A stretch of 64,000 bases of DNA from Bog-756 sp963837805 (GTDB lineage: Bacteria; Actinomycetota; Acidimicrobiia; Acidimicrobiales; RAAP-2). The stretch spans positions 372,001-436,000 of the forward strand of contig CAWIOU010000014.1 of assembly GCA_963837805.1 (NCBI GenBank), given 5' to 3'. Under the pieces are notes generated by a model. It worked only from the letters and a program-made list of their open reading frames with translations. It was not told the DNA's origin and did no database searches. The stretch's first letter is position 1. Every line of letters starts with the position of its first letter. Of the stretch, positions 16,037-24,518 are shown piece after piece. The position numbers were made by a program, and so were the translations under genes.

Positions 16037-18823
16037 CCACGGCCACGGCTGCGGAGCCGTTCGAGGACGGGAACACGCCCGAGAGCCATGACCGGGCCTG
16101 GCCCGGGTACATCCCAGTCCCGGGGAGGACCGACGAGTTCCTCGGGCCCGACGGCATCGTCCGGAGCCGATGGAAACAGGTGGCGGCGGACATGGCCGGA
16201 CTCGGGCCGAGGGGCCTGCTCGGCCCGACAGACCGAGGTGTCCCGCCTGCTCCGCAACGAGGGCGCCACCTACAACGTGACCGTGGACAACCAGAGCCGG
16301 CGGCGACCGTGGCGGCTTGACCCGTGTCCACTGGTCATCGACGAGGCCGAATGGTCCGGCCTCGAATCGGCCGTGGCCCAGCGGGCCGCCCTCCTCGAGC
16401 TCGTGTTCGCCGACATCTACGGGGAACGCCGGCTGCTGGCCCACGGACTCATCCCCGCCGAGCTGGTCCTCGGCCATCCGGGCTTCCTTCGGGCCTGTGT
16501 GGGGATGAGCGGCGACGGCGACCCTCGCCTCTTTCTCACCGCCACGGACGTAGCCCGTGACGGGCGGGGCGAGTTTCGAGCCCTCGGCGACCGGATCCAG
16601 GCGCCCTCGGGGCTGGGCTACGCCCTGGTCAACCGGACCATCCTCTCGAGGGTGCTGCCGGCACTGCACCGTGAGCTCGGAGCCGAACGCCTGGCCGGCT
16701 TCTTCCGGGCAATCCGGAGCGGGGTGGCCAGGGCCGCACCGGACGGGGCCGACGAGCCCCGGGTGGTCATCCTGACCCCCGGACCACTGAGCGAAACCTA
16801 TTTCGAGCACGCCTATCTCGCCTCCTACCTCGGCTACTCGCTCGTCGAAGGCCGCGACCTGATCGTGGCCAACAACCGGGTGTGGCTTCGCTCGCTCGGC
16901 AGCCTCGACCCGGTCGACGTGGTCATTCGGCGGGTCGACGACCAGTGGTGCGACCCGGTCGAGCTCCGGGCCGACTCACTCCTCGGTGTGCCCGGACTGC
17001 TGGAGGTGGTCCGTCGGGGCCGGGTGACCGTGGTCAATCCCCTGGGGAGCGCGGTCATCGAGGATCCAGCCCTGACCAGCCTCCTCGACAGATTGGCCCC
17101 CATTCTGCTCGGCGAGGAACTCGTCATCCGGGGCCCCGAGACCTGGTGGTGTGGACGGGTGTCCGGGCTCAGCCACGTACTGGCCCACCTCGAGCAGATG
17201 ATCGTCCTGCCGGTGCCCGCCTGGCCCTCCCCGGGCCGCTGGTGGCGTCGACTCTGTCGGCGGCCGCGCTCGACGACCTCCGGGACCGGATCCGGGCCCG
17301 ACCTGGTCAGTGGGTGGGGCAGGAGATCATCGAGCCCTCCACTGCGCCCACGGTGACCACCACCGGCACGCTCGAGCCCAGGCCGACGGTCCTGCGCACG
17401 TTCGCGGTGACCGACCCGGCCAACAACGGCGAACGGAGCCACGGGTACAGCGTCATGCCCGGAGGGTTGACCAGGGTCGGGGCGGGCCCGACGGCGCTCA
17501 TGATCTCCAGCCGCCGCGAGGGGAGCAGTAAGGACACCTGGGTGGCCTCGGCGGAACCCGCACTCCAGCAGAGCGCCTGGCTCCGGACCGCCCGGACCAG
17601 GGTGAGTCCCCTGGCGTCGGACGCCGACACCCCGCTTCCCGGCCGGGTGGCGGCCCAGCTGTTCGTTCTGGGACGAACCGCCGAGCACGCCGAGCTGGTG
17701 ATCCGCCTCATCAGAACCGTGCTGACCCGGCTCGACCAACCGCTCGGATTGGGGGTGGACGGGGGTGCCGAATCGCTCCAGGTCCTTCTCTCCACCCTCG
17801 GGGCGGTGTCGGGTTTCGATCCGGTCTCCGAGCCCGAGGACCAGGGTGTCCGGACCGGTGGGGCCGGCGGGACCGGCGGGGCGGGCGGGACCGGCGGGGC
17901 GGGCGGGTTCGGCACGTCGGCTGCGACGGCTGCGACGGACGGAACGACGCGGACGACGAGGAGAGCGGCGGCCGGCGGCGCGCGATAGCGGGACGGAACC
18001 CGATCTCCCGACCGACCGGCGGGCCCTGGCCCTGGTCCTTGACGCCGGAGTGGACGGAAGTCTGGTCTCATCCCTCGGCCTGCTGGTCGATGCGGCCTAC
18101 TCGGTGCGCGAGCAGCTCTCGAGCGACACCTGGCAGCTGGTGGGTGACGTCGAGGAGGAGGTGGCCAGGCTCCGCAATCGGCCTCCGACCCAACTGGTCG
18201 GCGTGCAGTCCAGCCTGCAGCGCCTGTTGCAGGCCCTCCTGGCCCTGTCCGGGCTCTCGGCCGAGAACATGGAGCGGGACCCGGCCTGGCTCTTCCTCGA
18301 CGCCGGTCGTCGTCTCGAACGGGCCCAGTCCCTGGTCAGGCTGGTCCGCGCCGTGCTGGTCAACCGGCGGGCGGCGGTGGTCGAAGACCTCCTGGTCGAG
18401 TCGCTGCTGAAGACTTCGGACAGCCTGATCACCTTCCGACGGCGTTCCGGGTCGATCATGCAGGTGGCCGGCGCGGTGGACTTGGTTGTCTACGACGCGG
18501 CCAACCCGCGCAGCGTCATCTACCAACTCGACCGCCTGTTCCACCATCTCTCCGACCTGCCTTCCAGGCCGCCCGGCCAGCGCCTGGGCGGCGAGCAGCG
18601 CCTGATCCTCGAAGCCACCACCGTGTTGCGGCTGACCGACGCAGCCCGCCTGGCCACCGTCGATGCCGACGCCAATCGCCGGCCCGAGCTCGACACGGTG
18701 CTGAGCCGCGTGGACAGCCTGCTGGCCGATCTCCTGGACAGCCTGCGCCAGACATTCTTCGTCCACGAGCGCCTCTCGTCACTGGCCGGCTCTCGGGCCG
18801 ATGCCGCCGGGAGATCCCGGTGA
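16033..18823 (+). pseudogene. Second ATP-grasp/alpha-E fusion, broken by three frame changes
   Basis: The predicted product is a fused circularly permuted ATP-grasp plus alpha-E protein of about 930 residues, but its reading frame changes three times. Frame 1 holds the N-terminus (PGYIPVPGRTDEFLGPDGIV) to about 16221. Frame 2 then reads RQTEVSRLLRNEGATYNV through the ATP-grasp core to about 17215. Frame 1 resumes at LVASTLSAAALDDLRDRI and enters the alpha-E domain (LFVLGRTAEHAELVIRL). Frame 2 takes over after a Gly-rich stretch between about 17850 and 18005 and runs to 18823. The shifts are consistent with +1, -1 and +1 base changes. Homology stays good between them and no extra stops appear, so the damage is recent or a sequencing error. 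The likely start is a GTG at 16033 overlapping the alpha-E stop as GTGA. Confidence 0.8.
17869..17912. repeat. G-rich tandem repeat at the third frame change
   Basis: Repeated GGGACCGGCGGGGCGGGC units encode a Gly-Gly-Ala/Thr run in the alpha-E half of the broken fusion gene. Such a tract is a likely place for replication slippage or a sequencing indel. Confidence 0.7.
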
Positions 18824-19713
18824 TGTACCGGATCATCCATCGCACCAACTACCGCTACAACGCGCCGGTGACGCGTTGCCGCAACGAAGCCCACCTCCGA
18901 CCGCGGGACACCGCCCGCCAGCACTGCCTGTCCAATGACCTCATGGTCGAGCCGACCCCTACCAGCTGGTCCGAGCGCACCGACTTCTTCGGCAACCCGG
19001 TCTCCTCCTTCGTCGTGGACGGGCCCTTCGACGAGCTGACGGTGACGTCGACGAGCGTGGTATCGGTGTCGGGTGGACAGCCACTGCCCCCCACCGGATC
19101 CGGATGGGAGCAGGTCCGCGACTCGCTGTCGACCGATCTGAGTGCCGAAATGCTGTCGGTGCGCGAATTCTGTTTCGAATCGCCCCTGGTCACCCTCTCC
19201 GACAACGTCCACACCTATGCCGAACCCTCGTTCGCGGCGGGTCGGCCCGTCGTCGAGGCCATCGCCGAGCTCACCGACAGGATCTTCAAGGACTTCGTCT
19301 ACGACCCCGGGTTCAGCACGGTGACCACACCGCTGGAGGAGGTGCTGACCTTCCGACGAGGTGTCTGCCAGGACTTCGCCCACCTGGCCATCGGGTGCTT
19401 CCGATCGATGGGACTGGCAGCGCGCTATGTGAGCGGCTACCTCGAGACCGCCCCACCCGATGAGGGGGAACGGCGGATCGGTGCGGACGCCTCGCACGCG
19501 TGGCCGTCGGTGTTCGTCCCCGGCTGGGGATGGCTGGATGTCGATCCCACCAACGACAAGATCGTGGGCTCCACCTATGTGACCACGGCGTGGGGTCGCG
19601 ACTACTCGGATGTGTCCCCGATCAAGGGGATCGTGTTCGGCGGCGGTGACTCGCATCTGCTCGACGTTTCGGTGGATGTGGCCCGAATCCCGGGGGCCGA
19701 CGGCTCCAGCTGA
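18823..19713 (+). CDS. Transglutaminase-like cysteine protease
   Basis: The 296-residue protein has an N-terminal bacterial transglutaminase beta domain (about 1-85, beginning MYRIIHRTNYRYNAPV) and a transglutaminase core. The putative catalytic triad is Cys182 in RRGVCQDFAH, His225 in ASHAW and Asp241 in LDVDPTND. Such enzymes usually accompany ATP-grasp/alpha-E genes and may act as peptidases or amidases on the ligated product. The ATG at 18823 shares its A with the preceding TGA stop, with GGGAGA upstream. It is the last gene of the ATP-grasp/alpha-E locus. Confidence 0.9.
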   Translation: MYRIIHRTNYRYNAPVTRCRNEAHLRPRDTARQHCLSNDLMVEPTPTSWSERTDFFGNPVSSFVVDGPFDELTVTSTSVVSVSGGQPLPPTGSGWEQVRDSLSTDLSAEMLSVREFCFESPLVTLSDNVHTYAEPSFAAGRPVVEAIAELTDRIFKDFVYDPGFSTVTTPLEEVLTFRRGVCQDFAHLAIGCFRSMGLAARYVSGYLETAPPDEGERRIGADASHAWPSVFVPGWGWLDVDPTNDKIVGSTYVTTAWGRDYSDVSPIKGIVFGGGDSHLLDVSVDVARIPGADGSS

Positions 19714-19744
19714 GGGGCGGTGATCCCGCCCGGCGGGGACTGGC

Positions 19745-19750
19745 TACGCT
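19745..19750 (+). promoter_or_regulatory. Leaderless-type -10 (TACGCT) for the SDR gene
   Basis: TACGCT ends 7 nt before the GTG at 19758, with no ribosome-binding site between. Confidence 0.55.
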
Positions 19751-19757
19751 CGCCTCC

Positions 19758-20546
19758 GTGCGCATCCTGATCACCGGCTCGGCCCGGGCCATCGGCGCGG
19801 CCACCGCCGCCGAGCTGTCGGAGGCCGGGCACGAGGTCATCGCCACGGCGAGGGACGTCTCGCTGCTCGATGGGCTCGACGTGGCCATGCGCCTACCACT
19901 CGATGTCAGCGATGAGGCATCCGTCGCCACCGCCCTGGACCAGGCCGGCGAGCTCGACGCCATCGTCAACAACGCCGCCGTCTCGTGCAAGGGACCGATG
20001 GAGGCAGTCCCGGTCGAACGCCTGCGGGACATGTTCGAGACCAACACCTTCGGCCCTCTCCGGCTGGTCCAACGGGTCCTGCCCCAGTGGAGGAGCCGGG
20101 GAAGCGGCGTGGTGGTCAACGTGAGCTCGGTCCAGGGGAGGGTGTCGTCGCCGCTCGAGGGTCCCTACTCGGCCACCAAGCACGCCCTCGAGGCGATCTC
20201 GGAGGCGCTGCACTACGAGCTCACCCACTTCGGCATCCGGATGGTGATCATCCAGCCCGGGTACATCGCTCCGGGGATGAAACAGGCCGACGCCGTCGTC
20301 GGCAGTGATGACTACCGCGGGCTGTGGGACCAGTGGGAGGGAACCGACCTGAAGGTCACCGGGCCGAACGGCCGGCCGGGGCCGGAGCTGGTGGCGGTGG
20401 CCATCCGCCGAGCCATCGAGGACCCGGCCACACCCTTGCGGGTTCCGGTCGGCGAGGACGCGGTCGCCATCCTCTCGGCGCGGACCCAGCTCGACGACGC
20501 CACCTTCGAATCGGTGATGCGCAAGCAGCTGGACGTGACCTGGTGA
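19758..20546 (+). CDS. Short-chain dehydrogenase/reductase
   Basis: This is a classical SDR of 262 residues using NAD(P)H. The nucleotide loop is TGSARAIG (6-13), a variant of TGxxxGIG. NNAAV is at 71-75, the catalytic Ser near 123-124, and Tyr137/Lys141 are in PYSATKHALE. The C-terminus (about 195-262) is the variable substrate part. The substrate is not evident from the sequence or neighbours. The GTG at 19758 has a -10 element immediately upstream, suggesting a leaderless mRNA. Confidence 0.9.
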   Translation: MRILITGSARAIGAATAAELSEAGHEVIATARDVSLLDGLDVAMRLPLDVSDEASVATALDQAGELDAIVNNAAVSCKGPMEAVPVERLRDMFETNTFGPLRLVQRVLPQWRSRGSGVVVNVSSVQGRVSSPLEGPYSATKHALEAISEALHYELTHFGIRMVIIQPGYIAPGMKQADAVVGSDDYRGLWDQWEGTDLKVTGPNGRPGPELVAVAIRRAIEDPATPLRVPVGEDAVAILSARTQLDDATFESVMRKQLDVTW

Positions 20547-20569
20547 GAGACGAGTCGAGCGGGCGATGC

Positions 20570-20612
20570 TCGGTCAAGCGGTGTCGGTCAGGGCGGTGTT
20601 CGGTCAGGCGGG
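20570..20612. repeat. Three imperfect tandem repeats between SDR and globin genes
   Basis: Three copies of a TCGGTCAGGCGGTG-like unit, 14-16 bp each, fill the gap between the convergent SDR and globin genes. The last copy supplies the globin stop codon. Confidence 0.7.
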
Positions 20613-20999
20613 CGAGTTGATCAGGCTGCGGGCCGCCATGGTCAGGTAGTCGAGCAGCTCCTGTTGATCGTCGGCGTCCAGGCCGGCACGGTGCACGGCG
20701 TCGGTCATGTGACGCAACCATGCGTCGGCCTGGGCGGGACCGATGGCGAACGGGACGTGGCGCATCCTGAGGCGCGGATGTCCCCGCTCTTCGCTGTAGA
20801 GGCGCGGGCCACCCCAGTACTGCATCAGGAACAGAGCCAGATGGGACTTGGAATCGGTCAGGTCCTCGGGGTACAGGGGCCGGAGCAGCGGATCGGCGGC
20901 GACCCCCTCGTAGAACCGCTCGACGAGCGTCGTGAAGAAGGGCTCACCGCCCCAACGCTCGAACGCCGTCTGTTCCGGCTCCCGTCTCATAGGCAACAC
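20604..20999 (-). CDS. glbO: Group II truncated haemoglobin (GlbO type)
   Basis: This 131-residue group II (trHbO) globin binds haem and O2 and is linked to respiration and oxidative or nitrosative stress in actinobacteria. YWGGP and GHPRLRMRHVPF are the family signatures, with the proximal His81. Tyr30 is at the B10 position and Trp94 (DAWLRHM) is the usual G8 tryptophan. A TACAGT -10 element ends exactly 6 nt before the GTG at 20999, which favours this start over the internal ATG at 20990. The gene is divergent from the acyl-CoA dehydrogenase. Confidence 0.93.
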   Translation of the reverse strand: MLPMRREPEQTAFERWGGEPFFTTLVERFYEGVAADPLLRPLYPEDLTDSKSHLALFLMQYWGGPRLYSEERGHPRLRMRHVPFAIGPAQADAWLRHMTDAVHRAGLDADDQQELLDYLTMAARSLINSPA

Positions 21000-21005
21000 G
21001 TACCG

Positions 21006-21011
21006 ACTGTA
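21006..21011 (-). promoter_or_regulatory. Leaderless-type -10 (TACAGT) for the globin gene
   Basis: TACAGT on the minus strand ends 6 nt before the GTG at 20999. It lies back-to-back with the TAGCCT of the divergent gene, with only 13 bp between the two hexamers. Confidence 0.6.
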
Positions 21012-21024
21012 GGCCGACCTCGGT

Positions 21025-21030
21025 TAGCCT
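21025..21030 (+). promoter_or_regulatory. -10 hexamer (TAGCCT) upstream of the acyl-CoA dehydrogenase
   Basis: TAGCCT ends 7 nt before a GTG at 21038. That GTG opens a 24-codon frame that runs past the dehydrogenase start at 21085 in another frame. Confidence 0.5.
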
Positions 21031-21037
21031 CGGATCA

Positions 21038-21112
21038 GTGCCCGGTCCGGTCCGGGGGCGTCGTCGGTCGACAGGGGGTCCGCCGTGTTCGAATGGTCCG
21101 AAGAGCAGCTGA
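21038..21112 (+). other. Possible 24-codon leaderless upstream ORF
   Basis: The frame begins VPGPVRGRRRS, is Arg/Gly/Pro-rich with one Cys, and stops at a TGA at 21110-21112. It is spaced from its -10 exactly like the genome's leaderless genes and overlaps the first 28 bp of the acyl-CoA dehydrogenase. Short leaderless upstream ORFs are known in mycobacteria; whether this one is translated is unproven. Confidence 0.35.
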
Positions 21113-22323
21113 TGGTCCGGGACGCCGTCCGTCGTTTCGTGGAGGCGGAGGTGGTGCCCAACATCGAGGCGTTGGAGTTCGGCGACATGCCGCCCTACGA
21201 GATCATCCGGAAGCTCTACGCCACCTTCGGCATGGACCAGTTGGCGCGGGACCGGTTCAAGGCACAGCTCGAGCGCAAGTCCGCCGGGGCCGGGAACTCC
21301 TCGGCGACGGAACAGTCGGGGCGCCGTGGTGACGGGGGCTCGGCGGCGATGACCCTCATCCCCATCATCGAGCTCTGCCACTACTGCCCGGGCATCGTGA
21401 CGGCCATGGGAGTCAGCCTGGGCCTGGCCGGCGGCACCATCATGAAGCAGGGCACGCCGGCCCAGATGGAGCGCTGGGGGCTGGACCTCCTCACCGCCGA
21501 GAAGGTCGGGGCCTGGGCCATCACCGAGCCCAACTCGGGGTCCGACGCCCTGGGGGGGATGCAGTCCATGGCCCGCCGTGACGGCGACGAGTACATCCTC
21601 AACGGGAACAAGACGTTCATCACCAACGGCCCGTACGCCGACACCATCGTGTTCTACGCCAAGCTCGACGACGGCTCCGACACGCCGGTCCGCGACCGCC
21701 AGGTCCTGACCTTCGTCCTCGAGAAGGGGATGCCCGGCCTCGAGCAGTCCAAGCCCTTCCGCAAGATGGGACTCCACTCCTCGCCCACCGGCGAGCTGTT
21801 CCTGACCGACGTCCGGGTGGGTCGCGACCATCTCCTGGGCGAGACCGAGGACGAGAGCGGCGGCGGCGGACGCGAGTCGGCCAAGGGGAACTTCGTGACC
21901 GAGCGGGCCGGATTGGCCGCCATGTCGCTGGGCCTCATCGAGGAGTGCCTCAAGCTGTCGGTCGAGTACGCCAAGAACCGGATGTTGTGGGGGCAGCCCA
22001 TCGGGGACCGGCAGTTGATCCAACTCAAGTTGGCCAAGATGGAGGTGGCCAGGCTCAACGTGCAGAACCTGGTCTTCCGGCACATCGAGCTCTCGGCCGC
22101 CGGCAAGAGCCTCTCGCTGGCCGAGGCGTCGGCGATGAAGCTCTACTCGGCGCAGGCCGCCTCCGAGGTGGCCATGGAGGCCGTGCAGCTCTTCGGCGGG
22201 AACGGGTACATGGCCGAATTCCGGGTCGAGCAGTTGGCCCGCGACGCCAAGGTCTTCCAGATCTACGCGGGCACCGACGAGATCCAGGTCACCCACATCG
22301 CCAAGGACCTGCTCAGCCGCTGA
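21085..22323 (+). CDS. Acyl-CoA dehydrogenase
   Basis: This 412-residue FAD-dependent acyl-CoA dehydrogenase oxidises acyl-CoA thioesters at the alpha-beta position. WAITEPNSGSDA (144-155) is the flavin-binding signature and FGGNGYMAEFRVEQLARDAK the C-terminal one. The C-terminal motif reads IYAGTDEIQ, with Ala395 where medium-chain enzymes have the catalytic Glu. FVTERAGLA carries Glu273 at the position used by long-chain and isovaleryl-CoA dehydrogenases, so I infer that Glu273 is the base. A flexible loop (about 60-88) rich in Gly and Ser is unusual. The GTG at 21085 has a weak GGGGG leader. Confidence 0.93.
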   Translation: MFEWSEEQLMVRDAVRRFVEAEVVPNIEALEFGDMPPYEIIRKLYATFGMDQLARDRFKAQLERKSAGAGNSSATEQSGRRGDGGSAAMTLIPIIELCHYCPGIVTAMGVSLGLAGGTIMKQGTPAQMERWGLDLLTAEKVGAWAITEPNSGSDALGGMQSMARRDGDEYILNGNKTFITNGPYADTIVFYAKLDDGSDTPVRDRQVLTFVLEKGMPGLEQSKPFRKMGLHSSPTGELFLTDVRVGRDHLLGETEDESGGGGRESAKGNFVTERAGLAAMSLGLIEECLKLSVEYAKNRMLWGQPIGDRQLIQLKLAKMEVARLNVQNLVFRHIELSAAGKSLSLAEASAMKLYSAQAASEVAMEAVQLFGGNGYMAEFRVEQLARDAKVFQIYAGTDEIQVTHIAKDLLSR

Positions 22324-22495
22324 GCTCGGCCCCGGCCCTCAGGTCGGGCGCCGACCGGACCGGGCGGTGGCGCGCCCGACCCTCCTTCCCCGGCAGCCGG
22401 CGGCCGCGGTTCGGTGACTGGCGGGCGCGTCTGTCCCCCGCCTGGGCGCGCCGTGCACCATGTCCCGGCCGAACACGGTGCGGGACCGGCCCCGG

Positions 22496-22501
22496 TAGTG
22501 T
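22496..22501 (+). promoter_or_regulatory. Leaderless-type -10 (TAGTGT) for the patatin gene
   Basis: TAGTGT ends 6 nt before the ATG at 22508; no Shine-Dalgarno sequence is present. Confidence 0.6.
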
Positions 22502-22507
22502 TCGTCC

Positions 22508-23455
22508 ATGCCGCGAGGTCGCCTCTCCCCCTCCGCCCCGGCCGTGGAGCTGGCCATCCCCCGGACCTTCGACGCCCAGTACGGCAAGGGCATCGACCGG
22601 GGGCTCTGCCTCGGCGGGGGCGGGTTGTTCTTCGTCGCCTGGCAGGCGGCCTATCTCCGCACGCTGGCCACCCACGGGATCCGGTTCGACAACTCCGAGC
22701 GCATCGTGGGCACCTCCGCCGGGTCGATGGTGGCGTCGGCCCTGGCTTCGGGAAAGCTGAACCGCCTCCACTCGGAGATCGCCGTCGTGTCCAAGCTGCC
22801 GGCGATCGTCTCGGCCCTGGCCCCCGCCTCCCAACTGCACCCCAGCCAGCAACGGGCCCTCGATCTCTTCATCAAGGCCACCGACGGCGAGCCCGGCACG
22901 GTCCAGGAGATCGGCCACGCCGCCCTGGCCGCCCAGACCCCCAGCGCCGCCACCACCCGGCGCAACGTGGCCCTCGTGCTCGGGACGAGCCGCTGGCCCT
23001 CCGATGCGCTGCACATCACCTGCGTGGATGCCTACACCGGCGAGCGGTGCGTGGTGACCCGAGAGGCCAACACGACCATGGCACGGGCGGCGGCGGCCAG
23101 CAGCGCGGTCCCCGGGATCTTCGCGGCCCAACCCATCGGCGACCGGCGGTGCATGGACGGCGGAGTGAGCGGTACCGGGACCCATCTCGACCTGCTGGCC
23201 GGAGCCCGACGGGTGCTCATCCTGGCCCTGACCGACGGCAGTGACATGACCGAGGGGATGATGACGTCGCACCCCGGTTCCGGCCGTCAGGAGTTCGACG
23301 ACCTGGTGGCGTCGGGGACCGAGGTCGTCCTCCGGACTCCCTCCGAGGTGGACCTCCTCGAACTGATGGCACCGACCAGCATCCCCCGGGCGCTGGCCAT
23401 GGGCGCACGCCAGGCATCGGCCGACGTCGGGGTCCTGTCCACCTTCTGGGGCTGA
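22508..23455 (+). CDS. Patatin-like phospholipase
   Basis: This 315-residue lipid acyl hydrolase of the patatin family uses a Ser-Asp dyad. LGGGGLFFVAW (35-45) is the oxyanion-hole loop, VGTSAGSM (67-74) has the nucleophile Ser70, and MDGGVSG has Asp217. It has no signal peptide or membrane segment and is probably cytosolic. Substrates are likely phospholipids or neutral lipids. It converges on plsX with only 25 bp between. The start is set by a -10 element just upstream. Confidence 0.92.
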   Translation: MPRGRLSPSAPAVELAIPRTFDAQYGKGIDRGLCLGGGGLFFVAWQAAYLRTLATHGIRFDNSERIVGTSAGSMVASALASGKLNRLHSEIAVVSKLPAIVSALAPASQLHPSQQRALDLFIKATDGEPGTVQEIGHAALAAQTPSAATTRRNVALVLGTSRWPSDALHITCVDAYTGERCVVTREANTTMARAAAASSAVPGIFAAQPIGDRRCMDGGVSGTGTHLDLLAGARRVLILALTDGSDMTEGMMTSHPGSGRQEFDDLVASGTEVVLRTPSEVDLLELMAPTSIPRALAMGARQASADVGVLSTFWG

Positions 23456-23480
23456 AGCGGCCGGCGGCCGAACACCCCGG

Positions 23481-24518
23481 TCAGTCGTCCGTCGCCGGCG
23501 GGGTCACCGACGCGGCGACCGCCCCGACCAGACCGCCGACGGCCAGGTCGTGGGCCACGGTGATGGCGTTGACGATGGCCACCGACGAGGAGGAGCCGTG
23601 GCTGATCACGCAGACCCCGTCGACGCCGAGCAGCATGGCGCCGCCGGTGTTCTCGGGGTCGAGCGCGGCGGCCAAGGGGAGAAGATGGGGGTAGAGGGCA
23701 TCGGCGGTCTGCTTGACGTCGGGACGCCCGAGGATGTCCACCAGTTGGCTCATCAGGAACCGCATGGAGCCCTCCAGCGTCTTGAGGGCGACGTTGCCGG
23801 TGAACCCGTCGGTCACGATGACGTCGGTTATCCCGGTGAAGAAGTCGCGCCCCTCGACATTGCCCACGAAATCGAAGGCCGGGCCTCCGCCGCCGTCGGC
23901 CAGCAGGGCATAGGCCTCCTTCTCCAACGAGGTGCCCTTCGACTTCTCCTCCCCGATCGAGAGCAGCGCCACCCGGGGCTTGTCGATCCCGTAGCGCTGG
24001 CCGGCAAAGGCCGCCCCCATCTGAGCGAACTGCACCAGCATCTGCGGCGTGCACTCGGCGTTGGCCCCCGAGTCGAGGAGCACCGTCGGCCAAGGTCCCC
24101 CGGGAAAGGGGATCGGTGTGGCGATAGCCGGCCTGATCACGCTGGGCAGCCGGCCCATCCGCAACAGGGCCGAGGCCATGGCCGCCCCGGTGTTGCCGGC
24201 CGACACCATGGCCATGGCCTTGCCGTCCCGGACCGCCTCGGCCGCTCGCACCAACGACGAGTCCTTCTTGCGACGGACGCTGTTGCCGGGGTCGTCGTCC
24301 ATGCCGATGACCTCGCTGGCCGGCAGGCACGGCAGGCCACCGACGTCTCCCATCTCGCCCGGCCGGCCCACCAGGGACACCTTGATGTCGGTCCGCTCGG
24401 CCACCTCACGGGCCCCGGCCACGATCTCCCCTGGTGCGCGGTCCCCGCCCATGGCATCCACCACCACCGGGAGGGCGGCGAACGCCTCACCCTCCGGCCG
24501 TGCGCCGCCTCGCGCCAC
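23481..24518 (-). CDS. plsX: Phosphate acyltransferase PlsX
   Basis: PlsX converts acyl-ACP to acyl-phosphate, the first step of phosphatidate synthesis in most bacteria. The 345-residue protein shows VDAMGGDRAPGEIV near the start, then SAGNTGAAMA, PTVLLDSGANAEC, VGNVEGRDFF and VTDGFTGNVALK. The GTG at 24518 shares its G with the rpmF TAG stop (TAGTG), so rpmF and plsX are probably translated together. A second possible GTG lies about 21 codons downstream, just before VVDAMGGD. The order rpmF-plsX is widely conserved. Confidence 0.94.
   Translation of the reverse strand: MARGGARPEGEAFAALPVVVDAMGGDRAPGEIVAGAREVAERTDIKVSLVGRPGEMGDVGGLPCLPASEVIGMDDDPGNSVRRKKDSSLVRAAEAVRDGKAMAMVSAGNTGAAMASALLRMGRLPSVIRPAIATPIPFPGGPWPTVLLDSGANAECTPQMLVQFAQMGAAFAGQRYGIDKPRVALLSIGEEKSKGTSLEKEAYALLADGGGGPAFDFVGNVEGRDFFTGITDVIVTDGFTGNVALKTLEGSMRFLMSQLVDILGRPDVKQTADALYPHLLPLAAALDPENTGGAMLLGVDGVCVISHGSSSSVAIVNAITVAHDLAVGGLVGAVAASVTPPATDD

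Noticed and set aside
17869..17912. Gly-Gly-Ala run as a PE-PGRS type protein
   Set aside because: It is a short linker inside the alpha-E half of the broken fusion gene; no PE domain is present.
16882..17988. A separate 368-codon gene
   Set aside because: Its first half is out-of-frame noise; its second half continues the ATP-grasp/alpha-E product from another frame, so it is part of the broken fusion.
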